Assembly (NCBI GenBank): GCA_030549495.1
Contig: JAUIRK010000893.1
Span: 62,001 to 126,000, forward strand
DNA: 64,000 nucleotides
From: Nectonema munidae
Lineage: Eukaryota > Nematomorpha > Nectonematoida > Nectonematidae
Direction: 5' to 3'
Position 1 is the first letter of the stretch, and the number at the start of each line of letters is the position of its first letter. The position numbers were made by a program, and so were the translations under genes. The notes under the pieces are model-generated. The model was given only the letters and a program-made list of their open reading frames with translations, was not told where the DNA came from and made no database searches. Of this stretch, positions 10,826-23,869 are shown in pieces.

Positions 10826-13740
10826 TAAAATAAGAATAAATAATCAATGTATAAAAAAAGTTGAACTAATAAATTAAAATGTTAAGCATTTCCAAATAAA
10901 ATTATCCTCAAAAAGAGAAGACATCTTTTGAATTATCAAGTTCAAAGTTTATTTTTTATCACCAGATTAAAGAAAAGTATGAAGTCAAATATTTGCGATC
11001 TTATGTTTCATCTGCTATGCAATCTTGGATGTAAGAATTTTTTTGTTAATCCTTTAAACGTATTAAACTCAGTAAGAAAAGTTCACATTAGATATCAAAT
11101 GTCCGTGCGTTAAAAGTTATTAAAGATAAAATTAGCTTATTAACGCAAAAGTTACTCCATATACCATACAAACTAAAAGCCAGACCAAATGCCCAGTCTT
11201 AGGTTTTTTATTTTAAATTAAGACTATTGATAAAATCTTTTATCGAAAATGGAAAAAGAATTTAACTAATCCAGATAAACGAAGAAAAAATTTATGCGCC
11301 ATCCACAGAATTCAATCTAGTTAATCACTTATGAAAGTTAGTTTATCAAAAACATGTTAAAATATATGTCTGATATTTCCCAGCAATTTATATTTTGTTG
11401 CAAGTAACTCTCTGAAGATATTAAGGAAAGGAAAAAGTATCTTGGCTGTTGATTAAAAGAAAGAATTAACAAACTAAGTTGAGCTCTATACTATTCTCCT
11501 GGTAAAACTATTTTTAAGAATAAAACTTATACAAAGAGAGTACACAGATTATTTTGAAAAATAAAGAAGGGAAGTCAATTAAAATTTCGGAATAATAAAC
11601 TTTTAATTAAAGTTTACCATAAACACTTACAAGAATCTAAATTTTAGTCCTTTCATCTTTGATATAAACACCTTTAATTCCAACCGAAAGTGAAAGTTAA
11701 CACAACGTTTGTTAAATATTGTTTATAAAGTTGATACATTCTTGAAGTTTCATTATATTCATCAAAACTGAGAAGGATATCAAAATTTTAAGAAAAGTGA
11801 AATATTACCTAGATGATCCACACGCATCAATGAAAAACTAGGAGAAAAATACGTCAACATCAATGAAAATCAATACATCGATGCCTAATAGGAAGACGTA
11901 CGCGATGATGACGTTGTTGTCGATGCATCATTACATATGTTTATAATTAAAGAAAGACTCACAACAAAGTGAGAAAGAAGAGTAATATATAAATAAAATA
12001 AGGTTACCGTCTGGAGTACATCATACTACAAAGACTATTTTTCACTACCTTAATTGACCGAAGCAAACATTTTTCAGTGCTCTGTTATTTTAGTACAAAT
12101 GCTTTTTTATATAAAAATAAAATAAGATAAAACTTTTTACCATTTTTTAAACAAAAACAATTTTATTATCATTTTACATCAAAAATGACATTTTATTCAC
12201 TTTTAACACAATTTTTACACAAAATATTTGTTACTCTTCTTTTCCCCATATGTGCTGTCGACAACAAAGTACTTTGCATTCAGGGCATTTGCTATTTGAC
12301 TTATTTTTACAAACGCTTTTGTGCAAACTTAAAATATACACATTTTTATTTTTTACATTTATATACAGTCAGGCTGCATCCAGATTTTGAAAGAAATGTT
12401 TGTTTGGAATAAATAAGTTGTTTCTTCAAACATTAAATTCTTTATTGAAATATGGAGACATTAGTTTAGAACACACAAATGAAGGCAACGAAATTCCAGG
12501 ATTTTCTGCATCGACTTTTCCAAGTGACGGAAAAACGTTGCACAAGTACTTTGTTTTCTGATCAACCCAGAGACAGAATTTATCAGGTTTAGAAGCCAGG
12601 TTTTGGCGAAAAGAATAACTTGTTTTACAAAGAGTTGATCATCAATCGTCAGATAAAGTGGAAAACTTGCTTGAGAATTATTTATAAAGCGCTCCCAAAT
12701 CTCACGAATATGAAGAAAACGATCATTGCACATCTTTTGCCTTCTAGAAAGAAAGTTGTCAAATCTTACATTTTTTATGATACCCTTAAATATCGATCAC
12801 GACTCATGCTACCAAAAGCTTCTTGAATGATGCAATCCAAAAAAAGATGACATTTCTTGAAGATATAAATCAAAATTATTATTTTGTATTTTTCCATGTG
12901 AAATAGTGTATTTTTGCACAATTTTGAGCATAAAAAATAATACAAATGCTATAATTGGTTTATTCGTTCCAATATGTCGATTTGCATAAAAAGTTGGCCC
13001 AGAATGACTCATAAAATATTCTTTTTTTGATAAAGCCATTGAACATTTGATTTTCAAAATAAAAAACTGTATTCACACAAACACTCGCCAAGAGGGAATG
13101 GATTTTCTGGTCGGGTAGGAAATTGGGTAAGGGAGATTTTCTCTCGGTGGGGAACGATGCGTGTTGGGAAACATTCATGAAACAAAAAGATGAAATAATC
13201 TTTTTTATTTAAGCTAATTTTTAAATTATTTATTTTGCTCAACAAAAATTAACCCTTCAACTTTTTCTGGATTTGCTTGCCGGTATTATTTTATTAATAA
13301 GATATAATTCTGAAAATATATATTTCAATAGTATTTTGTAATCTTTTTAAAACCTCTTTAGAAAGTTTTATAAGACTATTATAAGAATAATAAAAAAATT
13401 AGATCAGAGGAAAAGGAGAGGCCATTTTGAAGAAAGAAGAAACAGGAAAAGGAAAAGAAGATGAAACGCGCCGCCATTTTTTTCGATGACGCACTGAATA
13501 GTGAAAAAATGACGATTTCCATGGATAAGTAGGGACCCATCGATTAATGAGGCCGTATGATACGAAATAAATGTCAATTTTATGGGAGATTTAGTTCAAC
13601 CGAACCCAATTTTTTTTCTGTATTATTTCATATTATTGATATCATTTTGAAAAGTAAATAATGTATATATTTACAAAAAAGATAATTAAGATAATAAAGA
13701 CGTTGAAAATAATGAATATATTTGCAGAATATAGGTAAAG
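10826..13740. other. Upstream region of the TRIM-NHL gene, gene-poor
   Basis: This presumably holds the promoter and a 5' non-coding exon of the gene at 4265-10813, but neither could be placed. Several short open frames at 12.2-13.2 kb overlap each other on both strands and show no motif. A G-rich patch at 13093-13165 resembles one at 13915-13985 (GGGGAACG core). Confidence 0.4.
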
Positions 13741-13872
13741 GTGGGGTGTTTTCATCGAGAAGGCACAATTGCACCGCTTGTATCGAACTATGACAAGTAG
13801 GCTAGATTTGGAATCGAACCCAAGACATTGAGTTATCGAAACCCACTACCTAACCAACCTTACTCACGCCCG
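13741..13872 (-). repeat. tRNA-derived SINE, copy 1
   Basis: On the minus strand the copy begins GGGCGTGAGTAAGGTTGGTT (pol III A-box-like). About 35 bases later it carries a B box GGTTCGATTCC (13820-13810), and a tail runs to AAAACACCCC. The copy at 31581-31711 matches throughout in the same orientation, so this is a dispersed family and not a tRNA gene. The acceptor stem does not close. Confidence 0.75.
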
Positions 13873-13999
13873 ATGGAGCAGTATATAGACGATTAATGTT
13901 TCTATCAATTCCCAGATAACGGGGTGGGGGGGGCGAGGAGTTACTCTCCCCGCGGGGAACGGGCAAGCTCGGAATCCCCATTGGTATCTATCGCACACA

Positions 14000-15744
14000 A
14001 AAAAATGGACCTTTCTAGAAATTGTAGGTATATTAGACCAAAAAATTTTATTTCACATTTTTATTGTCTTAAAGTTTTCTCCAAAAATAATTTTATGTAT
14101 TTTTGTACACATTCTTAAAATTTGAACTCTTAAAATTTTATTGAAAGATACAATGCAGTCAAAAATGACAGATCTTTCTAGTGAAAGAAAAACTATTGAA
14201 CTAAATAGAATTGCAAAAAGACAAACTGAAAAAATGATGTATATTTTTTTGCGCAATATTCAAGTATCCAGCAGCAACATTTGGTAAAATCTTTGGTTTT
14301 ATGGAAATAGATCATGACCCTCAAAGTAAAGAGACCGCCTGGTGTTTTCTTCAAGAACACACAATTGAACGTCTAACGTATTGAACGCATAGTATGGGCA
14401 ATGAAGCATTGTTTTTCAATTTGAACGAAAACTTCTTGTTAAAATTTGGTAAACAATTCTGGGATATTGTGCTAGATTATACAAGATAAGGAAAAGTCTG
14501 TGGGTTTCATTAGCGTAAGAATGTATTATTCCGAATTCAAAATTTCATTAATGACAAATTTACCACTTCACAAACAACTTCAACGCAAACCTTAATAATA
14601 AGCCAGCCAATCTCTCTCCCTAATTAACACCCACTCAACCAAAACCTTACTCTCCACACACATGCACACTTACTATATTTATCCTACAACTGACGAAGGT
14701 CGCAATGACCAAAAAATTTTGTACTCTTACATGTATATTTATATCCTTCTCCTTCTTTTTTAACAGAATAAAGTCGTGAAATTTTGAACTCTGAATATTA
14801 AGCAGTATTTCTATTAGCTATTAAATATGTATAATTTCACTATAAAAGCATTCTATGTAAAGGTATGTAGGTTGTATCGAGTGGTCCTGTCAGAACTCAG
14901 AAATCATACAGTAACAGTGGTATATATACTTTTAAATTTTGTCTTAAACATACTATTCGTTTAAAAGACTATTTGCACCATGGATACAGGTGCAGGCGAT
15001 AAATTTTAGTCTGACTGGTGAAATAGTGGTGATGCATCGATCCTATATTTAATATCAAGTATTATAAAGATATAAGTTTTGTATACTCATTTTCAAAGAA
15101 GCCTCAAAATGTCTCTCGATCAGAATGTAGTAATTAAAAAGACGCCAGTATTCCCATACTCAGTCAATCTGAAGAATCGTTATGTAAGCATTTTAAAAAC
15201 TTTTGGGAAAAGCCACTTTCAATAGATGAATTCCAGTGGTCATTCAAGCAATTAACATAAGATAAATAGAATGGAACAATTGAGATGCAAGCGTATCCAA
15301 GGGAAATAACAGTTCTATCAATCAATGCTTCGAGTTGAAATAAACAATGCAAACGTGAATCGTCACATGATAAACGTATAATATCAAAAATTTTACGAAA
15401 TTCATTTCTTTACGTAACGCGTTTCCATGTTTACAAGACGAGGGCACATAGGCACATTTTTGCCTTTAAAGCCCCTGCACCATATTTATATTCGGATGGC
15501 TATTCTAAATAATAGTTATCTAATTATAAAAAACTTTTCTTAATATTTCCACTTTTTCTAAAGAATGTACTTTGCAAAAAGAGTTTAAAGCAAGTGAGGC
15601 ATTGTTTTCTTGAAACTTCTAAGCGTTTTTATAAAAGTTTTCTTTAAAATTTTTCTTTCCAATTATATAAGAATTAAGACATGCTACATCAAGTATTTAT
15701 ATTTTTCTATATTCCCATCCATAAAGTCGACACACCAACTTTGT
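14000..15744. other. Intergenic stretch without recognised gene
   Basis: Only short, overlapping open frames without motifs were seen. At 14335-14395 a weak match to the tail of the SINE at 13.7 kb may be a further eroded copy. Confidence 0.4.
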
Positions 15745-15750
15745 TGTAGA

Positions 15751-16339
15751 TTCAAGCATGTCAAACTCGGAGTCCCATGAGGGCCGCACTCCTACAATTA
15801 TATTTAAAGTTGTTCAATAAAAATTATTGCAGAATATTTTACTTTTAACTTAGAAACATGTAATGGTTTGATTATATTCAAAAATGCAAGTACAAAGTCA
15901 TGTATAGTTAAACAAAATAATTTAATTAAAAAATTAGCACGGATATAAATCTGTTCTTTATTTTAATATAAAAAAAGTTTATAAGGCAACATACATGGCC
16001 CACATGTATTTGAATGAACTACAAATGAAATGCACATAAATTACAATAGTTCAAAATAAACATTTATTATTAATTATTCAAATACTTTACATGTTCTAGT
16101 CCAGAGGCTTGACACCTCTTGTTATTGACAATCTTTGCTATGTCTGGCTGAAATTTCTGTGCAGTGCGAACTTTTATAAGAGATGATAAGTGAAAATCAG
16201 TCAACCTAGTTCTCTAAGAAGTCTAAATCTACATTTATACATAAAATTATAATTAATAATACTGTAATATGTGTGGGCCGCAAATCTGTTTGTAATGGGC
16301 CGCATGCAGCCCGTGGGCCGCATGTTTGACATGGCTGAA
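15751..16339. mobile_element. hAT-like non-autonomous element, 589 bp
   Basis: Left end TTCAAGCATGTCAAAC is inverted at the right (reverse complement TTCAGCCATGTCAAAC). A direct repeat TGTAGA (15745-15750 and 16340-16345) flanks it. The subterminal GGGCCGCA motifs resemble widespread hAT-type MITEs that begin with a CATGTCAAAC tract. No transposase coding was seen. Confidence 0.7.
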
Positions 16340-17231
16340 TGTAGAAGTTTATTTCTGGTTTGTTCTTGTCATTGTTAAAATCAGAAGCATAAAAGCTACT
16401 TGATAAAAGATAAAGGGATCATTTTTTAGAAACATACAAAATGGTTATGAGTTTGTCTTGATTGTCATACTACAGATCGGTTTTCAAAAAAAATTTGGAC
16501 TGTTGAGGAAACTTCTCTAGATTTAGGGTGTTCCTAAGATAAAGGAAATCTTTTTTATTTTGACAAATAGTTCAAATAACCTCACATAATATTTCAACAG
16601 AATTTAGTGCCAAATTATCACTTGTCAAAAAATTATCTACCATGTTAATTCCGTCTGTTATTTCAAATGGCTTGATTAATTCCAAACATATTTTTCTTGT
16701 AGTTTTAGCACTCTAAACCATTCATTTTCTTTTCTCCGATAAATAAATGCATATAGGACGAACTTGATTTGGCGTCTAAATATCCAAAACTTTTAGGGCA
16801 TTTTTTGGAGGTCAAAAAAACTCGTTTTTATTATAACTTTCATAAAGTGTTCGACTTCCTTTGGTAACAACATTTAGATTCAATCGAAAAATAGTATACT
16901 TTATTTTATTCCACCATTTTAACGTTTTACAAATATCATCGTTATCATTTGAAGTTAAATCTTCTTCCGGTAGTATACGATTTTCAGGACAAAAGTTAAG
17001 ATCATTTTTTAAAACATCTTTTTCATTCACCAAAGCGATAGTATCTTCAGGTCTTCATGAAAAAATTTTGAAATTCACAAGTGTTATCCATTTCTATATT
17101 ATTATCACATATTTTTTCATTTCCAAGAAACAACAAGCCTCAAACAAATATTTTTTGTTCATAATTAAGATAGAAGTTTTCAAATCACAACTAATCAATA
17201 TATCATATAACTTGATATAATAATGTATACA

Positions 17232-17280
17232 CAGGGGTGGGCAAACTAAGGCCCGCGGACCGCATGCGCCCATCCAAAGG
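17232..17280. repeat. Single hAT-like terminus
   Basis: CAGGGGTGGGCAAACTAAGG followed by GCCCGCGG is the typical outer end of a common hAT MITE type. No matching inverted end was found, so only one terminus is called. Confidence 0.45.
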
Positions 17281-17753
17281 TTTTCATGAGTACCGCTGAG
17301 ATAAAATTATTCAACTTCACTCACCGTTAGTTTGATATCATTGGTGCAAAAATTTTTGATTGACTGATAAATTTTAGATATTCAAACTAGACGATCATAA
17401 TACCGTTTAAACTGTTTTCACCAAAATGACTTGCTTTTTTCTCTCCAATTTTCATTTTCACAGTTAAGTTAATTTTGAGCTTTGAAAACTGAAATTATTT
17501 TTGATTTATATTTATTGTAAACATGGATTTGGTACTTATTTTTAAAAAGAAGTTTTAAGGATAACAATTTTTCATGATTGCATTTTTTATGATGTTTAAA
17601 TTAAAAATTAAGATTTTAATTAAGAAAAATAAACTCTTTTATTATATGCTAAAAAGGGTGAATCAAAAAATTTTCAATAAAATTTAGCTTCAAATTTTTA
17701 AAAAATATTAATAAAAAACATACTGTTCACTTCTTTAAAACTTTTGTCTAGCA

Positions 17754-17803
17754 CAGGGTTTCTCAACGTGGGCCATATGGCCCCTGAGGGGCCACAAGAA
17801 ATT
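17754..17803. repeat. Single hAT-like terminus
   Basis: CAGGGTTTCTCAACGTGGGC with following GGCCATATGGCC and GAGGGGCC resembles a second common hAT MITE end. The opposite end was not found nearby. Confidence 0.45.
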
Positions 17804-20209
17804 TTAAGATCGCCACAGAAAAAAATATGATTTCTATACAATACATCAGATCAGAAGAGAAGTCACAAAACAAGTTATAAGTTCGGATTAATATAGATGG
17901 ATGTTTAAATAAAAAGTTGAGTTGACGAAAAGACTCATTTTTATTTATAAAAATGCCCCAAAGCTTTGACGATTTTTCTATATTATATATATATATATAT
18001 GATACAAAAACCATTTTAGTAACTATATCTTAAAACTTTATATAAAAATACTATTTTCATAAAATTTTATAGTTTTGTTTCCACATTTATACTAGGCTTA
18101 GACCAATGTCACATTTTTTCTACACGACATTCAAACTTTATTATCATTTGAAAGCAAATTGTTTAGGGAGATTAGAAGCTGAGTGGTATGAAATTTTAAA
18201 TTAATATAAAAACATGAATTGACAAAAATAGAATGACTATATTTTGTAGTCACTTATCCGGATAAGGATCAAACACTATCACTATTAGGTTCCATACCAC
18301 TTACCATCTCCATGTGCGTGATTCAAGAATTATCAATTTTTTTTCAAAAAAGCCGATTAAAGGGGTTTTGAATAGCGTGTTGGGACAAAATATATACACA
18401 CAAATGGACATAATGGTTACAGTTTTTTTAATATATAAAAAATATATGTACATAAAAGTATGTCTCCTTTTGTCTCAAATATAAAGAATTGAAAGTCAAT
18501 CTATCTATATTTTGTATTATTATATTTGTTCGAGATATGTTCTTGTTGAAAATTTGTATTCCTTTGTCCCATTTTAAAAGTTTTTTAAATTCAAAGTTTC
18601 ATACGTTTTATCGAAACATAATTGACAATTATTTTAAGGTTAATTAGTTGATCTGATTTTTCCTCAAACACAAAATTAATTGAAAATCAAGCAAAAATTC
18701 ATTTCAAGTTAGGGTCATGGACCTGAAGTTCAAAACCGGTACGAAACCTCTAAGGAACCCTACACCGAAACACATAATATATATTATCAGTGTGACAAAT
18801 TAAAAAAAAAAATTTTTGACATTTTTTCCATTATGTGCAGAAATTATGTCCACCGATATTGTGTCTTTCGGAATTTTGTCTGCACATCGTGAATAGACTA
18901 CTGAATACTGATATATTGTGTCTTAAAAATCTTACAATCAATTTAAGAATTATATTTTGTTTTGTATTAAGGATTTGTTAACAAAGACTCTTCAAATGCG
19001 TCTGATGATAGAATGAGTAAAATATATGATTATATTCAAATGAAAAGAAAACACTCAAGCTCAGATCACAAAATGGGCAAACTGAAATTACTGATTCCAA
19101 TGCCGACTCCCGTATACATTCTCTTCAACACAACTTCGAAATTGCCACAACAATCAAACAATTCCCATGACTAACTTTTTTCGCAAGATATCTTTATACG
19201 TATCACCAAAAAATTATTAAAAAACAAATTACCACGTTTGTTCTCGATGTTAAGGAAAGAATTTAGGGACGTAGCGAGTGTGAGTGACACCCGAAAAGGA
19301 TGTAAAATTTGATATTATTTAGCTGTGTGCAAACTAAGACAAATTGTAGCAATATTACTCGATTAAAGTCTATGATATTTGTATTTTTACACAACATAAG
19401 GCTAGACTGACGGGATAAAAGGGTCTTAGATTTTGACATGCTTTGAATGATGTTGGGTACTCCTCAAGCTTTGCCTATTCAAAAATACCATAACGAAAGG
19501 GAAAAGTGAAGAGAGTTAAAATGAAAAAAAAAGTCTTTGTTAAAATCAATAAATTTATTAAAAAGTAGAGGGATTTTCACATTTGCATAATTAAATATGT
19601 AAAAATTATGGAAAAAAAGAATGAAAGTTTGGAATGACAAAGAAAATAGATAATCCGAAAAGCACCGTATTATAATTACTACATTTAAAATTTAATCTTA
19701 CTGAGTAAGCAAATTATAAATGCATGAAAGTAATAAAAGGGAAGATTGAGTAAAGAAAAATGCTTACATTGATCAAAGAGCGAAAGAAGGAAGACATATT
19801 GCATATTCTGAAGCACCGTGCATTCCAGTCTATAAATCGACCGACAAATTTAAGAACAAAATGTTGGAATTCAACATATGTTCGCCGAGTCGAGCGACTT
19901 TTCAAAGAGGTAAATTATGCTGCAACTCATCCAAAAATGAATAAAAGTTTATCAAATTAAACGTTTTAAAACAGCTCGCTGACTTGAAACAACAAAAGAT
20001 ACATATTCATTTACAAAAACAAAACATAATTTTCTTCCGAAATATTACATATTCATATCTATAACGTAAGTAACGTCACATATACAACTTTATAAATCAT
20101 CATTCATTGTATCAAGACACAAATAAACGATGCATTGATAATAGGTGTCTTAAATATCACCACAGGTAAATCCAAGGACAGAAGACATTTTTCTCAGTCT
20201 TAACTTATT

Positions 20210-20310
20210 TAGGGATGTACCGGATAACCTAAAAACATCCGCTTGGCCGGATATCCAGCTAAAATTTCACTGTTCGGTATTCGGCTACCAGTGATCCGGC
20301 CTTTCTTTAA
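20210..20310. repeat. Probable hAT-like terminus rich in CCGGAT motifs
   Basis: AGGGATGTACCGGATAACC, then GGCCGGATATCC and GATCCGGCC, follow the pattern of hAT MITEs with CCGGAT repeats. A related ATACCGGAT motif at 20860-20868 might mark the far end, but the inverted match is too poor to set a boundary. Confidence 0.35.
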
Positions 20311-21313
20311 ATTTTTAAGGATATTGGGATAATCCAGTCGGATCTAATTTTAAATTATGTTATTTTTTTTTGTCTAAATTAATTCATTTTAAATTGACAA
20401 TTCTGAGTCGAGAAAATTTGGCTTTAGATATTTTATAGCTCTTTATATATTATTTAAAAATAAAAAATTACAAAAAAAAGCATTTTACTCAAAGAGGTGC
20501 TGATCTAAAGCATATTTCTGTATAAATATGAAAAATGAAGACACTGATAAAAATTTTTTATAAAAAAGTACCATTGAAATTATATATCTGTTTTCATCGC
20601 TAACATATAAACCATTGTATAAATAAAGATTTTGGGGACATTTTATTTTACAAAATGATTTTTTTCAGATAAGGCTGTCAGATTTTGGCATTAAATGAGA
20701 AAAGTCAGGAAGAAAAATTGCAAATTTCTTACAAAAAATACTAAATGAGTTTTTATTCAAAAAAAAGTGATAAAGACCCATCTGGAGCTAAAGTATTCTA
20801 AACTCCTTTTTGACATATAAGATTAGTAAATGAAACATTCGGATTCTTAAAAATCCGTTGGAATACCGGATTGTTGGTTGACTTCTCTCTGAAACAGATA
20901 CGGCATTTCCTTCTCCAAAAGATTTCCCAAACTTTTAACAGTTTTTGTTCTTTTTCTTCTACTGGACCCCCTCACTTCACCCCACCGTCTAAAAGGGACA
21001 AAAAGCTGAACTTACTCTTAACACTTGTTTTTTTATTAAAGACAAATTTAAGCGACTTATTGGTTTTGATGGTTAGCTGGTCCATGTTAATTAGTATGGA
21101 ACCAGATATGCTAATCAGCAATTGCGATTTAGCAGAATATCCAGTATCTAGTTATATGGATAAATCAGAGAGACACAAGATTTTAATTTTTAGGGAGATT
21201 AAATTTTATAACGTAAAAAGTCAAATTATTTTGAAAGGAGCAAAAAGTTTGGAAACCATAAGTCAAATCCCCAACTGGTATACTCCTGAGATAATTATTG
21301 ATACAATTCTATC

Positions 21314-21590
21314 CAGGGCCGGCCCTAGTGTTCGCGGGGCCCTATGCAAAATGGATTGCGCGGGGCCCAGTGTGGGTAGGAAAAAGGATTAAAAGTGAGA
21401 AATAAGATTTTGAAAAAAAGAAAAGGGATTTGTTTTATTACTTTTTCAAAACACAAAATGACGATCAAAGTAACTTTACTTTGCGAACCTTGCGTTTAGC
21501 GAAATCATACAATATATCATCAAAATGAAAAATGAGAAGCGCGGGGTCCACTGCGGCCGTATAGGTTGCAGTGGTCTAAGGCCGGCCCTG
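21314..21590. mobile_element. hAT-type MITE with perfect 8-bp target duplication
   Basis: Terminal inverted repeats CAGGGCCGGCCCTAG and CTAAGGCCGGCCCTG bound 277 bp. Identical 8-bp direct repeats ATTCTATC lie at 21306-21313 and 21591-21598. The clean duplication suggests a fairly recent insertion. The interior has no transposase frame. It forms the end of a chance 173-codon open frame at 20871-21392. Confidence 0.92.
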
Positions 21591-21725
21591 ATTCTATCAT
21601 TATTGTTAAAGTTGCTACAAAACACAGGTCCATATTCTTGAATCAAACGAAAAGTGATGCTCTATGAGGGGAAGCAAAGAATTATATGATTGATGAAACT
21701 TATGTACCTTTTGCATAATTTATTG

Positions 21726-21755
21726 TTATTGAATTGAATTGAATTGAATTGAATG
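21726..21755. repeat. (GAATT)n microsatellite
   Basis: Five or more tandem copies of a 5-bp GAATT unit. Confidence 0.85.
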
Positions 21756-21759
21756 GATT

Positions 21760-23678
21760 TACGCGTATATTAAAAAACTGATGATGTATATTTACTCTCG
21801 AAACAAAAACCTCCTTTGTAAAAAAGGAAAAAATATTTGCCATGGTCCACAGTGTAAGCCACTGGCGTTTACGAATTAAAACAACTTTAATAAATAAATA
21901 ATTGAAAAAACTTGCTTATTTAGGAAGAAAAAACATTTTCTCAAGTGAAAAGAATAGAATTACAGAAAAAGGGAAACACGAAAAGTAGATAGAGAAAGGA
22001 GGCAAAGATCATACACGGGTATTTCTTTACATTCGGAAAAAGATACGCAGGAATCGTAAGTACGATGGATGACGAAGTAGGCAAAAGAAGACAACACAAT
22101 GAATTAAATGGCTGTCAGGCGCGCGTTTAGCTTTATTTATATTAGATTTCAGGAACACATGTGTGTGTGTTGTCGATTCATAACGGTTTATATCTCTATC
22201 TTATCACGCGTAATGATGTATCATTTATACTTTGCGAGTGTGTTGCACTTTCGTCATACAATTTATGAATATGTTAAAATGAGATTATATTTATTTATTC
22301 CATGGTGGGCGAATAATCCTTATAGCATTCTTTCTTTTCTATTGATCCTTATTTTCATGCTTTTTTTGAATAAAGTGACCTTGAAAACGATTATTGTTTT
22401 TCTTTTGTCGATTTGAAGTCATTTCGTGTTCAGAGACAATTCGGTCTCAATAAATTTCGGACTCTGGACAATTCTATTAATTTAATAGTAATGTCTTGGA
22501 GCAAAATTGTCTCCAACAAAAATTGAGTTCGAATTCTTCTGCTCCAGTAATTTGGATCCAAAATGACCTTTTTATGAGAGTTTAAAATTATTAATTTTAT
22601 TTATCACTTCTTGCAATCATCTATAAACTTAGAGTATTTGATATCGAAATCACTTTGAATATGAAATATGTATAAAATGTAGTTTACTGATTCAAAAAGA
22701 TTTCTAACATTTTTTTTTATTTCTCTACTTTCTTCGTGGGTAAAATCATACGGTGCATAAATTCCGCCTAAATCAATTAGTACGAAACTTTAAAGTTTAA
22801 ACAATAATGGATTCAAGAGACTTGAACTGGAGAGCTTCTAGATTAGAATCTAAACTTTTCTTTAATTAAACTAAATCTTTTGTGAATGTTTAAATTTTTA
22901 CCATATTTTTTAAGTAAAATATTTTTTTTAAAAAATCGAATTTTAATTATGATCAAAATTTAAAAATACCAGAATATTGATATTGATTACGCGAAATTAC
23001 AGACGGCTTGTTAAATTGTTGCAAGTATTTAAATTAATCTAAATTCATGAAAATACCAACTCATTATGTTGACCGATATTTTCCTCAAATCAACATTACA
23101 TGTTCTGGCAAAACAAAACATAATGAAAAAAAAGGAATGTAATATATATAAAAGGACAATCTTCAGATTTCCATAATTTTCTTATTTTTCAATATATTTC
23201 ATTAATCTTGGGTTTTCTTTACCTAAAATTTACAATGGCAAGGCTGGTCTAAAATGTTTGATTATCAATATTGTCTTGAAGCCAAATTGTCCAAAGCAAG
23301 AATTATTTTGAGGCTGAATTTGTGATGAACCGAGGGTGACGAGATTCAAAATTGGTCTTAAGTTTAAATAGAGTCCTACATTCATAACTCAAAATCTTTT
23401 CACAAAGGATATAAGTTTCAGAATAAAACTTGAGAGATCCGATGTGAGAAATGATTCGCTACATGTACTCTTTTTGCAAACATAATGAAAACAGAAAAGA
23501 GAGATACACGGAGAAAGGCACAAATAAAAGTAAAATAACTAGATGATTGTTGTTATGCCACAAAAAATCAACAAAGAGTTATCTTTATACCGCTACTTTT
23601 TTAGGAAGAAAAGATTGAATGCCCTCTCTGACAAGTGAGGAACCAGAAAGCTAAAAGTTTTTAAAATATTTTATAGTA
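21760..23678. other. Intergenic stretch without recognised gene
   Basis: An open frame at 22108-22416 is hydrophobic and of low complexity but has no family motif or splice context. It is not called as a gene. No repeat with definable ends was seen. Confidence 0.4.
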
Positions 23679-23865
23679 TTGCATTTTCACTTTAAGTTCG
23701 TCCTTTTTCACTTTAAGTTCGTCCTTTTTCACTTTAAGTTCGCCTTTTTTCACTTTAAGTTCGTCCTTTTTCATTTTAAGTTCGTTTTTTTCATTTTAAG
23801 TTCGTCCTATTTCATTTTAAGTTGATCTTTTTTATTTTGATTTTGATTTTAGGTATTTTTTCTAT
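23679..23865. repeat. 21-bp tandem array, about eight units
   Basis: Units of the form CACTTTAAGTTCGTCCTTTTT repeat with a 21-bp period and increasing decay to the right. The array begins with TATTGCATTTTCACTTTAAG, similar to the TATACCATTTTTACTTTAAA end at 58059. The period and the GTCYTTTTT core equal those of the terminal arrays of the foldback element at 37064-38215, so this may be one eroded end of the same element family. Confidence 0.8.
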
Positions 23866-23869
23866 AAAC

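Larger units (their letters stand above)
16346..20209. other. Intergenic stretch with eroded repeat ends
   Basis: No coding exon was recognised. It contains two single hAT-like termini (17232 and 17754) and an AT microsatellite near 17980-18000. An inverted GTC/GAC-rich patch lies at 18836-18893. Confidence 0.4.

Noticed and set aside
14335-14395. Third SINE copy
   Set aside because: Only the tail resembles the family (GGTGTTTTC, CACAATTG) and the pol III boxes are not visible. It is too weak to call.
20871-21392. The longest open frame in the window (173 codons, plus strand)
   Set aside because: It starts from a non-ATG codon, runs into the hAT-type MITE at 21314, has no recognisable motif and no neighbouring splice context. 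It is probably a chance frame.
22108-22416. Hydrophobic 102-codon frame that might be a membrane protein
   Set aside because: The hydrophobicity comes from T-rich DNA. There is no family motif and no supporting exon or start context.
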